64,000 nucleotides of DNA from Neobacillus dielmonensis (GCF_000612665.1 NZ_HG942082.1:78953-142952); one strand, 5' to 3'; shown: positions 8,761 through 23,603, counted from the stretch's first letter. A program made the numbers and translations. Notes: generated by a model from the sequence alone, not told the origin.

Positions 8761-10625
8761 TGTAAATACCCCCCTGTTAACGCAAAGATGACAGTTAAGA
8801 TGGCCAGACCGACAAAGGCAACGGCCGCATAGGTTTGCACCTGTCCGTTTTGCAGTTTGGAGCCTGTGGCACCAAGGCCTTGAACAAAGCCAACCACGCC
8901 TTTGACAATTCCTCCAACAAGGAAGACGTCAATGAATCTGAGAAAATAGCTGATGCCTTTGGTCACGGCGACCACGGTCATCTGATAAAATTCGTCCACA
9001 TAATATTTGTTGTACAAAATCGTGTGCAAGGTGTCGCCTGAGCCGCTGAGCCAGTTGCGCGACACGCTTCTTTTGCCGTAAATCAACCATGCCAAGTAGA
9101 TGCCGGCTAGAGAAACAACAGTGGCTGCAATCATAATCCAGATTGGCCCTTCCATATGACCATGGCCTAATTTCTCGTTGCCATCCACTAACCAATCACC
9201 CAGGAACGATCCGAACCATGGTGTGTTCACATAACCTGAGATGATGGCCAATACGCCAAGAACAAGCATTGGCAAGGTCATGCTTCCAGGCGATTCATGA
9301 ACGTGGTTTTGGTTGCCGCGAGCCTCACCGGTAAAGACCATGAAGAACAGGCGGAACATGTAAAAGGCTGTCATAAACGCTGCAATCAGAGCGAGCACGA
9401 ACAAAATCGGATGTCCGCCTTCCCATGCCGCAACTAAAATTTCGTCTTTACTGAAGAAACCTGATAATAATGGAACCCCGCTAATTGCCAGTGTACCGAT
9501 TAGGAACAGCGGCGCGGTCCATTTTAATTTTTTCCAAAGGCCGCCCATTTCCTCGATGTTCTGCGTATGCACCGCATGAATCACGGAACCGGCTGCCAAG
9601 AATAGCAACGCCTTGAAAAACGCATGGGTCATCAGGTGGAACACACCAGCGACATAGCCAGCCGAGCCGAGCGCCAGCATCATGTAACCTAACTGGCTGA
9701 CCGTTGAATAGGCCAGTACCCGTTTAATATCGGTTTGCACCAAGCCGATGCTCGCCGCAAAAATCGCGGTAAACGCGCCAATCGTGGCCACCGTCAACAG
9801 TGCGGTCTTGCTAGCCGCAAACAATGGAAACATAGTGGCAACCAAGTATACACCGGCAGCAACCATGGTAGCCGCGTGGATTAACGCCGACACTGGGGTC
9901 GGGCCTTCCATCGCATCCGGAAGCCAGGTGTGCAGCGGGAACTGACCAGATTTACCAACCGCCCCGATAAAGATCAGGATCGCTGTTAACGTAATCATTG
10001 TCTGGGAAATACCGCCGGCTTCAACAGCTGAAAAAATTTCACTATATTCAAATGATCCTGTTTTCCAGAATAGCAGAATCATACCAATGAACAGGCCGAC
10101 GTCGCCGATTCGGGTCATGATAAACGCCTTTTTCGCCGCAGCCTTGGCCTCTTCTTTGTAAAAATAAAATCCGATTAACAGGAAGGAACCGAGACCAACC
10201 AGCTCCCAGAACATATAGGTTTGCAAAAGGTTTGGTGAAATGACCAATCCAAGCATGGCAAACGTAAATAACCCTAAATACGCGTAGAATACCGGAAACC
10301 GCCCGTCTCCATGCATATAGCCTTTGGAGTAGGTATGTACTAAAAAGCTCACGAGCGATACGATAAATAGCATTAATGCATTCAACTGATTGACTTCAAA
10401 GCCCGCAGTCAGCGACACATCTCCTATCTTGAGCCACTCAAACTTTTGAATGTAGGATGGCTCTGAAAAGCGCTCGAATAAAACTAAAATCGAGAAAACC
10501 AGCGATGCGAGCGTCATGAGGATTCCCACGTAGGCGCCCGCCTCCTTTAATCGCTTGCCAAATAGAAGAAGGATCACAAAAGAAACAAGCGGGAAAAGCG
10601 GTATGAGCCATGCATTTTCCATCAT
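8757..10625 (-). CDS. nuoL: NADH-quinone oxidoreductase subunit L
   Basis: A 622-residue subunit with about 15-16 membrane segments. It includes KSGQFPLHTWLPDAMEGPTPVSALIHAATMV (cut across two helices) and DIKRVLAYSTVSQLGYMMLALG, diagnostic of NuoL/NqoL. The C-terminal part contains the long lateral helix. The frame is open 21 codons further upstream, but the ATG at 10625 has GGAGGGGGAAAG directly before it. Distal proton channel of complex I. A 112-base gap separates it from nuoK. Confidence 0.95.
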   Translation of the reverse strand: MMENAWLIPLFPLVSFVILLLFGKRLKEAGAYVGILMTLASLVFSILVLFERFSEPSYIQKFEWLKIGDVSLTAGFEVNQLNALMLFIVSLVSFLVHTYSKGYMHGDGRFPVFYAYLGLFTFAMLGLVISPNLLQTYMFWELVGLGSFLLIGFYFYKEEAKAAAKKAFIMTRIGDVGLFIGMILLFWKTGSFEYSEIFSAVEAGGISQTMITLTAILIFIGAVGKSGQFPLHTWLPDAMEGPTPVSALIHAATMVAAGVYLVATMFPLFAASKTALLTVATIGAFTAIFAASIGLVQTDIKRVLAYSTVSQLGYMMLALGSAGYVAGVFHLMTHAFFKALLFLAAGSVIHAVHTQNIEEMGGLWKKLKWTAPLFLIGTLAISGVPLLSGFFSKDEILVAAWEGGHPILFVLALIAAFMTAFYMFRLFFMVFTGEARGNQNHVHESPGSMTLPMLVLGVLAIISGYVNTPWFGSFLGDWLVDGNEKLGHGHMEGPIWIMIAATVVSLAGIYLAWLIYGKRSVSRNWLSGSGDTLHTILYNKYYVDEFYQMTVVAVTKGISYFLRFIDVFLVGGIVKGVVGFVQGLGATGSKLQNGQVQTYAAVAFVGLAILTVIFALTGGYLQ

Positions 10626-10737
10626 CTTTCCCCCTCCGTGCCAGACACAAGCCCGACTATCACGGGACATCTTTGGTGTTGGCACCATGGTTATGTTTCA
10701 ATTTACTCGCTTAATATTTGTGCCGATACCGACAACT

Positions 10738-11052
10738 TTACTGTTTCATTTCGTCCATTTCGTCAATGTGGACGGTTTTCTTTCTTTGATAAAGTGCCAT
10801 CAGAATGGCCAGTCCTACAGCCGCCTCGGCTGCGGCAACCGCCATGGCAAACAATGCAAACACTTGGCCATCAATCGAAGGCGCTGCCCCATACTTACTG
10901 AAGGTTACCAGATTAATATTGACGGCATTCAGCATCAATTCGATTGAAATCAACACGATGACCGTGTTACGCTTTGTCAGCGCACCGTACAGTCCGATGC
11001 AAAATAAAATCAATGCTAGTGCCAGAAAGGCTGAAGCAGGAATTGAACTCAT
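10738..11052 (-). CDS. nuoK: NADH-quinone oxidoreductase subunit K
   Basis: A 104-residue protein with three membrane helices. It contains the conserved acidic helices [16 protein letters not shown] and [19 protein letters not shown]; the Glu residues are part of the central proton pathway. It overlaps nuoJ by four bases. Confidence 0.96.
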   Translation of the reverse strand: MSSIPASAFLALALILFCIGLYGALTKRNTVIVLISIELMLNAVNINLVTFSKYGAAPSIDGQVFALFAMAVAAAEAAVGLAILMALYQRKKTVHIDEMDEMKQ

Positions 11053-11567
11053 TCTTCCTCCGCCCCCTTCTCTTCACGTTTGGCCATAATAATGGCGCCG
11101 ATTAGAGCGACCAATAACAGCACCGATATAAATTCAAACGGAATCAGATATTTGCTGTAAATAGCTTTCCCGATTTGCATCGGATTGTTTTCATGCAGGG
11201 TCGTTGGCACCTGGTCGATTGGGAAGTTGTAAATGCCGATGTAAACGGCAAAACCGAAGCCAACCACGCCAAGGAATAAAAATGCCTTCCGCCACCTGCT
11301 TCCTTTTTCCTCACTCTCGTCGTACGGCCGTGTCAGCATGATGCCAAACAGCATGATGATCGTGATCGCCCCTGAGTAGATCAGAATTTGTACGGCGGCG
11401 ACAAATTCAGCCGAGAGCAGCACGTATATTCCGGCAATGCTGATGAAAGTAAAGATCAGCGCGACGACCATATGAACAACCTTGTTCAGGTTGAGGAGCA
11501 GGACGCCGCCGATGATGGCCACCAGCGCCAAAATCATAAATGCGAGAAACTCGCCGGTAAAGGTCAT
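11049..11567 (-). CDS. nuoJ: NADH-quinone oxidoreductase subunit J
   Basis: A 172-residue, five-helix membrane protein with the NuoJ signature [20 protein letters not shown]. The C-terminus is short and charged ([11 protein letters not shown]). Its ATG overlaps the nuoI stop by four bases and its end overlaps nuoK. Part of the membrane arm next to NuoA, NuoK and NuoH. Confidence 0.95.
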   Translation of the reverse strand: MTFTGEFLAFMILALVAIIGGVLLLNLNKVVHMVVALIFTFISIAGIYVLLSAEFVAAVQILIYSGAITIIMLFGIMLTRPYDESEEKGSRWRKAFLFLGVVGFGFAVYIGIYNFPIDQVPTTLHENNPMQIGKAIYSKYLIPFEFISVLLLVALIGAIIMAKREEKGAEEE

Positions 11568-11983
11568 GGTTTGTTCACCTGCCGTATGTTTTCGTCATTT
11601 TCATCTAAATATTCCAGGTTTTTAAATAACATATCACGGCTGTACTCTGCCAGTTCAAAGTTATTCGTCATCACAATCGCCTCGGTTGGGCAAACCTCGG
11701 TACATAAATCACAAAGGATACAAATCTCAAAGTTGATGTCGTAGGTATCGATGACTTTCCCTTTTTTCGTTGGGTCCGGATGTTTTTTCCCTGTTAACTG
11801 AATGCAATCCGTCGGGCAAATATTGGCACATTGATTGCAAACAATACATTTTTCCGGATAAAACTTCTGGATGCCGCGGAACCGGTCCGGCAGCGGCAGC
11901 GGTTCGTTCGGATAATCGTACGTAACCGGCTCCCGAGTCAGCTGCTTCAGGGTATACTTCAAACCTTTCGTTAATCCAAGCAC
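11564..11983 (-). CDS. nuoI: NADH-quinone oxidoreductase subunit I (two 4Fe-4S clusters)
   Basis: A ferredoxin-like protein of about 139 residues with two CxxCxxCxxxCP motifs (CIVCNQCANICP and CILCDLCTEVCP) binding clusters N6a and N6b. It relays electrons to NuoB. The GTG at 11983 has AGGGG eight bases upstream. Another GTG at 11992 would place that site immediately against the start, so 11983 is preferred, giving MLGLTKGLKYTLKQL. Confidence 0.93.
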   Translation of the reverse strand: MLGLTKGLKYTLKQLTREPVTYDYPNEPLPLPDRFRGIQKFYPEKCIVCNQCANICPTDCIQLTGKKHPDPTKKGKVIDTYDINFEICILCDLCTEVCPTEAIVMTNNFELAEYSRDMLFKNLEYLDENDENIRQVNKP

Positions 11984-12032
11984 GTCATTCACCCCTTTTA
12001 AAATAAATCTTCTAGATGGATAACACTCATTT

Positions 12033-13037
12033 TTAGAAAAATAACGATTTAATTAACGCTGTTAACATAATATTGGCAATCGCAATTGGCATCAGAATTT
12101 TCCAGGCAAATTCCATCAGTTTGTCGGCACGCATCCGCGGGAACGTGCTGCGGAACCAAAGATAGATAAACAGCACAACACAAAATTTGAGTGCGAACCA
12201 GACGGAACCTGGGATAAATCCTAAAAAGCCAAACAGTGGCAGCCAGCCGCCAAAGAACAGGACTGTGATTAATCCCGTCATGGCAAACAGATATACATAC
12301 TCCGCAAGCATGAAAAATGCCCAGCGGAAACCAGTATATTCGGTATGATAACCAGCAACGAGTTCGGACTCTGATTCTGGCAAGTCAAACGGTGTCCGGC
12401 TTAACTCTGCAGTAGACGCAATCAGAAAAATGATAAATCCAATCGGCTGCAGCAGGATGAACCAGGCCTTTTCTTGCGCATGAACAATGTCATTTAAGTT
12501 CAAGCTTCCGGTTAACAGGATGACCCCTAGCACCGACATAACGAGCGGAATTTCATAGGATATCATCTGTGCGGTCGCCCTTGCTCCCCCGAGCAAGGAG
12601 TACTTGTTGTTAGACGCCCAGCCGCCCAGCAGGATCCCGAACACAGTCAATCCGGAAATCGCTACATAATAGAGCAGACCGACATTCAGGTCAGCAAATT
12701 GAAACTTGTCGGTAAACGGAATAACGGCCAGCACCATAAACGATGGCGCAAAGGCAATCACTGGTGCCAATATGAATAAGGGCTTATCCGCCACTTTCGG
12801 GATAATATCTTCTTTTAATAAAAGCTTTAATACGTCAGCAACGGTCTGTAGTAAGCCCCAGCGGCCGCCGACTTGGTTCGGGCCGATCCGGTTTTGCATG
12901 AAGCCCATAACCTTCCGCTCGGCCAGGATGGAGAATGTAACAAAGCCCAATACGACTAATAACAGAACGAGGCCGGTAATAAAGAAAAAGATAAATTGTC
13001 CCCAGCCTGGATTCGATTGCAGCAAATCTTGTACCAT
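12033..13037 (-). CDS. nuoH: NADH-quinone oxidoreductase subunit H
   Basis: A 334-residue, eight-helix protein. It has the quinone-chamber signatures ERKVMGFMQNRIGPNQVGG and ETAELSRTPFDLPE-like (STAELSRTPFDLPESESEL), followed by GYHTEYTGFRWAFF. It anchors the peripheral arm and lines the quinone site. The start ATG shares a base with the nuoD stop. Confidence 0.96.
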   Translation of the reverse strand: MVQDLLQSNPGWGQFIFFFITGLVLLLVVLGFVTFSILAERKVMGFMQNRIGPNQVGGRWGLLQTVADVLKLLLKEDIIPKVADKPLFILAPVIAFAPSFMVLAVIPFTDKFQFADLNVGLLYYVAISGLTVFGILLGGWASNNKYSLLGGARATAQMISYEIPLVMSVLGVILLTGSLNLNDIVHAQEKAWFILLQPIGFIIFLIASTAELSRTPFDLPESESELVAGYHTEYTGFRWAFFMLAEYVYLFAMTGLITVLFFGGWLPLFGFLGFIPGSVWFALKFCVVLFIYLWFRSTFPRMRADKLMEFAWKILMPIAIANIMLTALIKSLFF

Positions 13038-14137
13038 CAGCCATCCACCTCTCCAAGAACAATATCAATGGCTCCCAAAATAGTAACCATGTTGGCGATA
13101 TTTTCACCTTTCAACAGCTTGGGAAGGATTTGCAGGTTGTAAAAAGATGGCCTTCTAAATTTCAACCGGTATGGCTCTTTTTTTCCATCGCTGTTGATAT
13201 AACAGCCGATTTCGCCGCGCGGTGCTTCGATTCTGACAAAGGCTTCCCCTTTTGGTGCTTTAATGATTTTTGGCACCTTAGCTAAAATGGGCCCATCCTG
13301 CGGGAACTGCTCACAGGCCTGCTCGACAATTTTTAATGATTCGCCGATTTCGGCAAGCCGGACTTGGTAGCGTGCCCAGGCATCCCCAGTGTCGCGGGTC
13401 GGCACATCAAAGTCGAACCGGTCGTAAATCGAATACGGCTCATCTTTGCGCAAATCCCATTTGACACCAGTACAGCGCAGGTTCGTTCCGCTCAGCGAGT
13501 AGTTGAGGGCGTCTTCTTTTGTATATTTTCCAATCCCTTTTACCCGGTTCAGGAAGATTTCATTTCCGGTGACGAGGCTGTGATAGCCTTCGAGCTGCTT
13601 GCGCATATATGGGACGAATTCTTTTACTTTTTCAATCCAGCCTTCCGGCGCATCCCATTTGACGCCGCCAACGCGCATGTAGTTGTAGGTCAGCCGGCCG
13701 CCGGATAGTTCGTTCAATAGATTGATGATCATTTCCCGTTCACGGAACGCATAAATGAACGGTGAGGTCGCGCCAAGGTCAAGCAGATATGTACCCCACC
13801 ATACCAGGTGGCTGGCAATCCGGTTTAGTTCCATGGCGAGGACGCGCAGGTATTCAGCACGTTCTGGGATCTGAATGTTCATCATCGTTTCGACTGCATG
13901 GCAGATCACATAGTTGTTGGTCATCGCCGACAGGTAATCCATCCGGTCCGTGTAAGGAATGATTTGCGTGTATTGCAGGTTTTCAGCAATTTTTTCCGTT
14001 CCGCGGTGCAAATATCCGATGACCGGTGTAGCTTCGGTAATGATTTCTCCGTCTAGTTTGACAACGAGCCGGAACACTCCGTGTGTACTAGGGTGCTGCG
14101 GGCCAACGTTGAGGACCATTTCTTCTGTTCTGATCAC
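13037..14137 (-). CDS. nuoD: NADH-quinone oxidoreductase subunit D
   Basis: A 366-residue 49-kDa-type subunit. Conserved blocks are LNVGPQHPSTHGVFRL (quinone-site His), RGTEKIAENLQYTQIIPYTDRMDYL and PRGEIGCYINSDG. It starts with GTG preceded by GGAGGTG at good spacing and follows nuoC by three bases. With NuoB it forms the quinone-reduction site. Confidence 0.95.
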   Translation of the reverse strand: MIRTEEMVLNVGPQHPSTHGVFRLVVKLDGEIITEATPVIGYLHRGTEKIAENLQYTQIIPYTDRMDYLSAMTNNYVICHAVETMMNIQIPERAEYLRVLAMELNRIASHLVWWGTYLLDLGATSPFIYAFREREMIINLLNELSGGRLTYNYMRVGGVKWDAPEGWIEKVKEFVPYMRKQLEGYHSLVTGNEIFLNRVKGIGKYTKEDALNYSLSGTNLRCTGVKWDLRKDEPYSIYDRFDFDVPTRDTGDAWARYQVRLAEIGESLKIVEQACEQFPQDGPILAKVPKIIKAPKGEAFVRIEAPRGEIGCYINSDGKKEPYRLKFRRPSFYNLQILPKLLKGENIANMVTILGAIDIVLGEVDG

Positions 14138-14140
14138 ACT

Positions 14141-15649
14141 CTACACCTCCACATCATACGGCTCATAGTCTTTGCGCAGCGGATAACCGACCCACTCTTC
14201 GCCAAGGAAGATTCGGTGCAGGTTCGGGTGCCCGGTGAACCGGATGCCCAGCAAGTCGTAAGCCTCGCATTCCGGCCAATCGGCTCCTGCCCATAATGGC
14301 TGCAAGGATTCGATGACTGGATTGTCCCGGTCAATTTTCACTTTCACCGCAACGGACTGCCGATTTTTGTATGAGTATAAGTGAACATAGATTTCCATAT
14401 GTGTTTCAAAGTCTGTTCCATGCAGCTCTGATAAATAGTCAAATCCCAGCAGCTCATTGTATTTTAAAAATTGAGCCAACTTAAAGTAGGATTCGCGCTT
14501 CACGACCAGTGTCGGAACATCCTTCGATAGTTTATTAATATAAGAGTCTTCCAAAACATCGGAACCCATGTTTTCTTCAATGACTTTCAGATACTTATCT
14601 AAATATGGCTGGTTTGGTGATGGTTTCGCCGGTTCAGCTGGTTCAGCTGCCGCACCTTTTGCGGCTCCGCCTGCCTTGGCCCGTGCTGCTGCTGCTGCGG
14701 CTGCTTTTGCTTTGGCTGCGGCGATGGCCTTGGCCTTTTCATCACCAGCGTCAGCTGTGTCTCCGCCTTCACGTGCGGCTTTCGCTGCGGCGGCTGCTTT
14801 GGCCTTGGCAGCTGCTGCGGCCTTGGCTTTGGCTGCTGCTGCGGCTTTCGCTTTAGCATCGTCGCCGGCTTCGGCTGTTGCGTCTGCTCCGCCATTTAGC
14901 TCCATGGCTTTCCGTTTTGCGGCTGCCGCGGCTTTCGCTTTGGCTACTGCGGCCGCTTTTTTCTTGGCAAGGTCATCCGCATCATCGGAAGCTGGTTCCT
15001 CTTCCACGATACCTTCGCGCTGCTTTTTCGCTAATGCGGCTGCTTTCGCTTTTGCTGCTGCGGCTGCTTTTTTCTTCGCCAGATCATCTGAATCGTCGGA
15101 AGCTGCTGGTTCACTCGCTGGTTCTTCATCCACGATGCCTTCACGCTGCTTCTTTGCTAACGCCGCCGCTTTTGCTTTCGCCGCTGCGGCTGCCTTTTTC
15201 TTCGCTAAATCATCTGAGTCGTTGGAGGCCGCCGGTTCACTCGCTGGCTCCTCGTCCACGATGCCTTCACGCTGTTTTTTTGCTAATGCGGCCGCTTTTG
15301 CTTTCGCTGCTGCCGCTGCCTTTTTCTTCGCTAGATCATCTGAATCGTCGGAGGCCGCCGGTTCGCTCGCTGGCTCCTCGTCCACGATGCCTTCACGCTG
15401 CTTTTTCGCTAATGCGGCCGCTTTTGCTTTCGCTGCTGCCGCTGCTTTTTTCTTCGCTAAGTCATCAGCATCAGAGGCCGATGCAGTTGATGCTGGGGGC
15501 TGCTCTTGCGGTTGGGCCGCTGGTGGCGCTGGCTCTTCCTGCTTTGGCGCTTCTCCCGCCTGCATGGCCTGCCGTTTTGCCTGCGCTGCTGCCTTTGCTT
15601 TGGCCGCCGCCTCCCGCTTTAGTTGTTCGAGATCTTTTTCCCCGCTCAT
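14141..15649 (-). CDS. nuoC: NADH-quinone oxidoreductase subunit C with a long Ala/Lys repeat extension
   Basis: A 502-residue protein. Only residues ~348-502 are the usual NuoC (30-kDa) domain, ending ECEAYDLLGIRFTGHPNL...GYPLRKDYEPYDVEV. The first ~347 residues are low-complexity Ala/Lys helix. They include four copies of a ~42-residue unit (DDLAKKKAAAAAKAKAAALA, then KKQREGIVDEEPASEPAA), followed by irregular AKAKAAAAAKA runs. A normal NuoC is ~150-220 residues, so the extension more than doubles it. The frame is intact, has its own ribosome site and lies tightly between nuoB and nuoD, so it is probably translated as one protein. The role of the extension is unknown; charged helical or coiled structure is inference. 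Confidence 0.9.
   Translation of the reverse strand: MSGEKDLEQLKREAAAKAKAAAQAKRQAMQAGEAPKQEEPAPPAAQPQEQPPASTASASDADDLAKKKAAAAAKAKAAALAKKQREGIVDEEPASEPAASDDSDDLAKKKAAAAAKAKAAALAKKQREGIVDEEPASEPAASNDSDDLAKKKAAAAAKAKAAALAKKQREGIVDEEPASEPAASDDSDDLAKKKAAAAAKAKAAALAKKQREGIVEEEPASDDADDLAKKKAAAVAKAKAAAAAKRKAMELNGGADATAEAGDDAKAKAAAAAKAKAAAAAKAKAAAAAKAAREGGDTADAGDEKAKAIAAAKAKAAAAAAARAKAGGAAKGAAAEPAEPAKPSPNQPYLDKYLKVIEENMGSDVLEDSYINKLSKDVPTLVVKRESYFKLAQFLKYNELLGFDYLSELHGTDFETHMEIYVHLYSYKNRQSVAVKVKIDRDNPVIESLQPLWAGADWPECEAYDLLGIRFTGHPNLHRIFLGEEWVGYPLRKDYEPYDVEV
14965..15478 (-). repeat. 126-bp in-frame tandem repeats inside nuoC
   Basis: The landmark CACGAT (plus strand) recurs at 15005, 15131, 15257 and 15383, exactly 126 bases (42 codons) apart. 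Copies are nearly identical, with mostly synonymous differences, which indicates recent duplication or gene conversion under protein-level constraint. Confidence 0.9.
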
Positions 15650-15652
15650 GGA

Positions 15653-16165
15653 CTAGATCACCTTCTTCCCCGTCTTCGCTTCGTATCGAATTTTTTCCTT
15701 AAGTTTGTTAATTCCATAGATTAAAGCGGCCGGGTTTGGAGGGCAGCCCGGGATATACACATCAACCGGTACAATTTGGTCGACCCCTTTAACAACAGAA
15801 TAGGATTTAATGTACGGTCCGCCTGCTGTTGCACATGAACCCATGGCAATAACCCATTTCGGCTCTGGCATTTGGTCATAGATTCTTCGTAGCAGCGGTG
15901 CCATTTTCTTGGTCACGGTACCGGACACAATCATGCAGTCTGATTGCCGTGGTGACGGCCTGAAAAACGAGCCCATCCGGTCCAAGTCATAGTGGGCCGC
16001 ACCGACGCCCATCATTTCAATTGCACAACAAGCCAGACCAAATGTGACGGGATAGATGGAACTGCTTCGCGCCCAACCCTTCACTTGCTCCAGCGTGGTT
16101 AGAAATACATTTCTCTTTAAGTCTTCGGCTTCCTGATTTGTGATTCCATCCAGATTTAAATCCAT
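15653..16165 (-). CDS. nuoB: NADH-quinone oxidoreductase subunit B (cluster N2)
   Basis: A 170-residue protein with the N2 cluster ligands: tandem Cys in [11 protein letters not shown], Cys in [10 protein letters not shown] and Cys in YIPGCPPNP. It passes electrons from NuoI to quinone. It overlaps nuoA by ten bases and precedes nuoC by three. Confidence 0.97.
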   Translation of the reverse strand: MDLNLDGITNQEAEDLKRNVFLTTLEQVKGWARSSSIYPVTFGLACCAIEMMGVGAAHYDLDRMGSFFRPSPRQSDCMIVSGTVTKKMAPLLRRIYDQMPEPKWVIAMGSCATAGGPYIKSYSVVKGVDQIVPVDVYIPGCPPNPAALIYGINKLKEKIRYEAKTGKKVI

Positions 16166-16530
16166 CGTAGCACCTTCTTTTTCCAGGCATAGACTAGGCC
16201 AATTAACAGTAAAATCACGAATATTACCATTTCTACTAGTGCAAAGATACCTAGTTTGTCATAGGCAACGGCCCATGGATATAAAAACACTGTTTCTACA
16301 TCAAAAATTACAAACATTAGGGCAAAAATATAATAGCGGACATTGAACTGGACACGTGAATCGTGAAATGGCTCAACACCGCTCTCATATGTGGTATACT
16401 TCGCCTCACTAGGTTTAAAAGGACGCAGAAGCTTACCCAAAAATAGCGCCACCACCGGCAGCAAAATACCGAGACATAGGAACACAAAAACTATCAGATA
16501 ATTATTCTGATATATATTTAAAAGTTCCAT
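16156..16530 (-). CDS. nuoA: NADH-quinone oxidoreductase subunit A
   Basis: A 124-residue, three-helix membrane protein with the signature [21 protein letters not shown] (split here at one position) and [12 protein letters not shown]. The ATG at 16530 has GGAGGGGATAGAC before it; an ATG at 16545 does not. First gene of the nuo operon. Confidence 0.95.
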   Translation of the reverse strand: MELLNIYQNNYLIVFVFLCLGILLPVVALFLGKLLRPFKPSEAKYTTYESGVEPFHDSRVQFNVRYYIFALMFVIFDVETVFLYPWAVAYDKLGIFALVEMVIFVILLLIGLVYAWKKKVLRWI

Positions 16531-16593
16531 GTCTATCCCCTCCAATGTTGAATATTTTCATATTTCATACTAGTGAATATTGTAACCGAATTC

Positions 16594-16622
16594 ATTATAG
16601 CATTGTTACAAACTTGTGTCGA
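16594..16622 (-). promoter_or_regulatory. Probable sigma-A promoter of the nuo operon
   Basis: Reading the minus strand, a -35 box TCGACA (16617-16622) and a perfect -10 box TATAAT (16594-16599) are separated by 17 bases, about 65 bases upstream of nuoA. Confidence 0.65.
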
Positions 16623-16924
16623 CAAACGTGCGGCATTAAAAATGGAAAAATATTTGGGGTTAGAAATTGGACTACAATACTTTTAAAAATTTAGTCGAAT
16701 TGACCTAGATTTTGGTTTTTAATATTATTTTTCATCGAATCGGCCTCCCGTGCTAGGCTTGTTAGCAGGACTGCCTACAACTATCCTATTCTAGGGACTG
16801 GTTTTCATGCGGATTTTAGAAAAATCACAGATTGCATAGGCAGATGCGGTCTGATTTTCTATTTTAATGCGCTGTTCGGTCATGCCGGTGCCTGTGTTGG
16901 TTCTTAAGTGAAGTTCTATAAATA
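16623..16924. other. Intergenic stretch without recognised content
   Basis: About 300 AT-rich bases upstream of the nuo promoter. I see no gene, RNA or clear regulatory structure. Confidence 0.4.
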
Positions 16925-17850
16925 AGGGGGCCTGGCTGGCTCATTGTTTCTGTTACTGTGTTCTGTATTGAGGCTTTTTCCCTTTCCATTTTGTTCTTTT
17001 AAGAGATCTTTTTTGATATACCCGCACTTCTGATCCTTTTACCGGCATAGTTCACAATTTTACCGGCACCTTTTTCAGTTTACCGGCGTTTTGCCATCTC
17101 CTATCAACCATACTTCCCAGTTTACCGGCACTTCCCCTTTGTACCCAATAAAAATGCCAGGCTGGGGCCTGGCTAGCTCATTGTTTCTGATAAAGTGTTC
17201 TGTATCGAGGCTTTTTCCCTTTCCATTTTGTTCTTTTAAGAGAGCTTTTTTGATGTACGGCACTTCTGATCCTTTTACCGGCATAGTTCACAATTTTACC
17301 GGCACCTTTTTCAGTTTACCGGCGTTTTGCCATCTCCTATCAACCATACTTCCCAGTTTACCGGCACTTCCCCTTTGTACCCAATAAAAATGCCAGGCTG
17401 GGGCCTGGCTAGCTCATTGTTTCTGTTGTAGTGTTCTGTATCGAGGCTATTCCCCTTACCATTTTGTTCTTTTAAGAGAGCTTTTTTGATATACCGGCAC
17501 TTCTGATCTGTTTACCGGCATAGTTCACAATTTTACCGGCACTTTTTCCAGTTTATCGGCGTTTTGCCATCTCCTATCAACCATACTTCCCAGTTTACCG
17601 GCACTTCCCCTTTGTACCCAATAAAAATGCCAGGCTGGGGCCTGGCTAGCTCATTGTTTCTGTTGTAGTGTTCTGTATCGAGGCTATTTCCCTTCCCATT
17701 TTGTTCTTTTAAGAGAGCTTTTTTGATATACCGGCACCTCTGATCTGTTTACCGGCATAGTTCACAATTTTACCGGCACCCTTTCCAGTTTACCGGCGGC
17801 ATACCCTCCCCTATCAACCGTTCTCACTACATTACCGGCAGGCACCTAAT
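16925..17850. repeat. Four tandem ~237-bp repeats carrying phased ACCGGCA motifs and minus-strand hairpins
   Basis: The landmark CCTGGCT(A/G)GC recurs at 16931, 17168, 17404 and 17641 (period 236-237). Each unit carries four to six TACCGGCA motifs, most of them 20-21 bases apart (for example ACCGGC at 17493, 17514 and 17535, and at 17730, 17751, 17772 and 17792). The later units begin with a hairpin GCCAGGC-TGGG-GCCTGGC that, on the minus strand, is followed by ATTTTTATT and so resembles a terminator. Open frames crossing the array follow the repeat and lack ribosome sites. Confidence 0.9.
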
Positions 17851-17862
17851 CCCCTAAGAAGA

Positions 17863-17899
17863 GCATTGAAACAGGAGAACCGACCCCCTGTTTCAATGC
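17863..17899. repeat. Hairpin with 13-bp arms and loop AGAACCGACCC
   Basis: Arms GCATTGAAACAGG and CCTGTTTCAATGC enclose an 11-base loop. Almost the same loop and inner stem recur at 59551-59571 past fadF. It lies just downstream of the atp operon terminator. Confidence 0.7.
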
Positions 17900-17908
17900 G
17901 AGAACCAT

Positions 17909-17954
17909 TAAAAAACCCCTCCAAGCCGCTAAACAAGAGCAGCCCAAAGGGGTT
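17909..17954 (-). terminator. Terminator of the atp operon
   Basis: On the minus strand AAACCCCT pairs with AGGGGTTT across a long loop, with a T run after it, just downstream of the atpC stop. Confidence 0.75.
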
Positions 17955-17975
17955 TGATTCATATTCTGTATCAAA

Positions 17976-18383
<408 letters not shown>

Positions 18384-18400
18384 TTACCCTCCTGGCGGTA

Positions 18401-20867
<2,467 letters not shown>

Positions 20868-20900
20868 TCACCACCCTCATTCAAAGAATGTATGGCCTAA

Positions 20901-20932
20901 AGGTCACCATGCGGTCGGCCGCGCGGTGACCT
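20901..20932. other. Hairpin between atpA and atpG
   Basis: The arms AGGTCACC and GGTGACCT enclose a GC-rich inner palindrome (GCGGTCGGCCGCGC). There is no T run, so it is more likely an mRNA processing or stability element than a terminator. Confidence 0.6.
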
Positions 20933-20957
20933 GTGCCATCAAATTGTTGGACCAATA

Positions 20958-23583
<2,626 letters not shown>

Positions 23584-23603
23584 TTAGAAAAATGCATAAA
23601 GTA

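Noticed and set aside
14568..15656. Long open frame (362 codons) opposite nuoC
   Set aside because: It is the antisense of the Ala/Lys repeats: GC-rich repeat DNA keeps the other frames open. No ribosome site, and the product is a Phe/Ala/Ser repeat.
17075..17387. Short frames within the 237-bp repeats
   Set aside because: They follow the repeat, lack ribosome sites and encode no recognisable protein.
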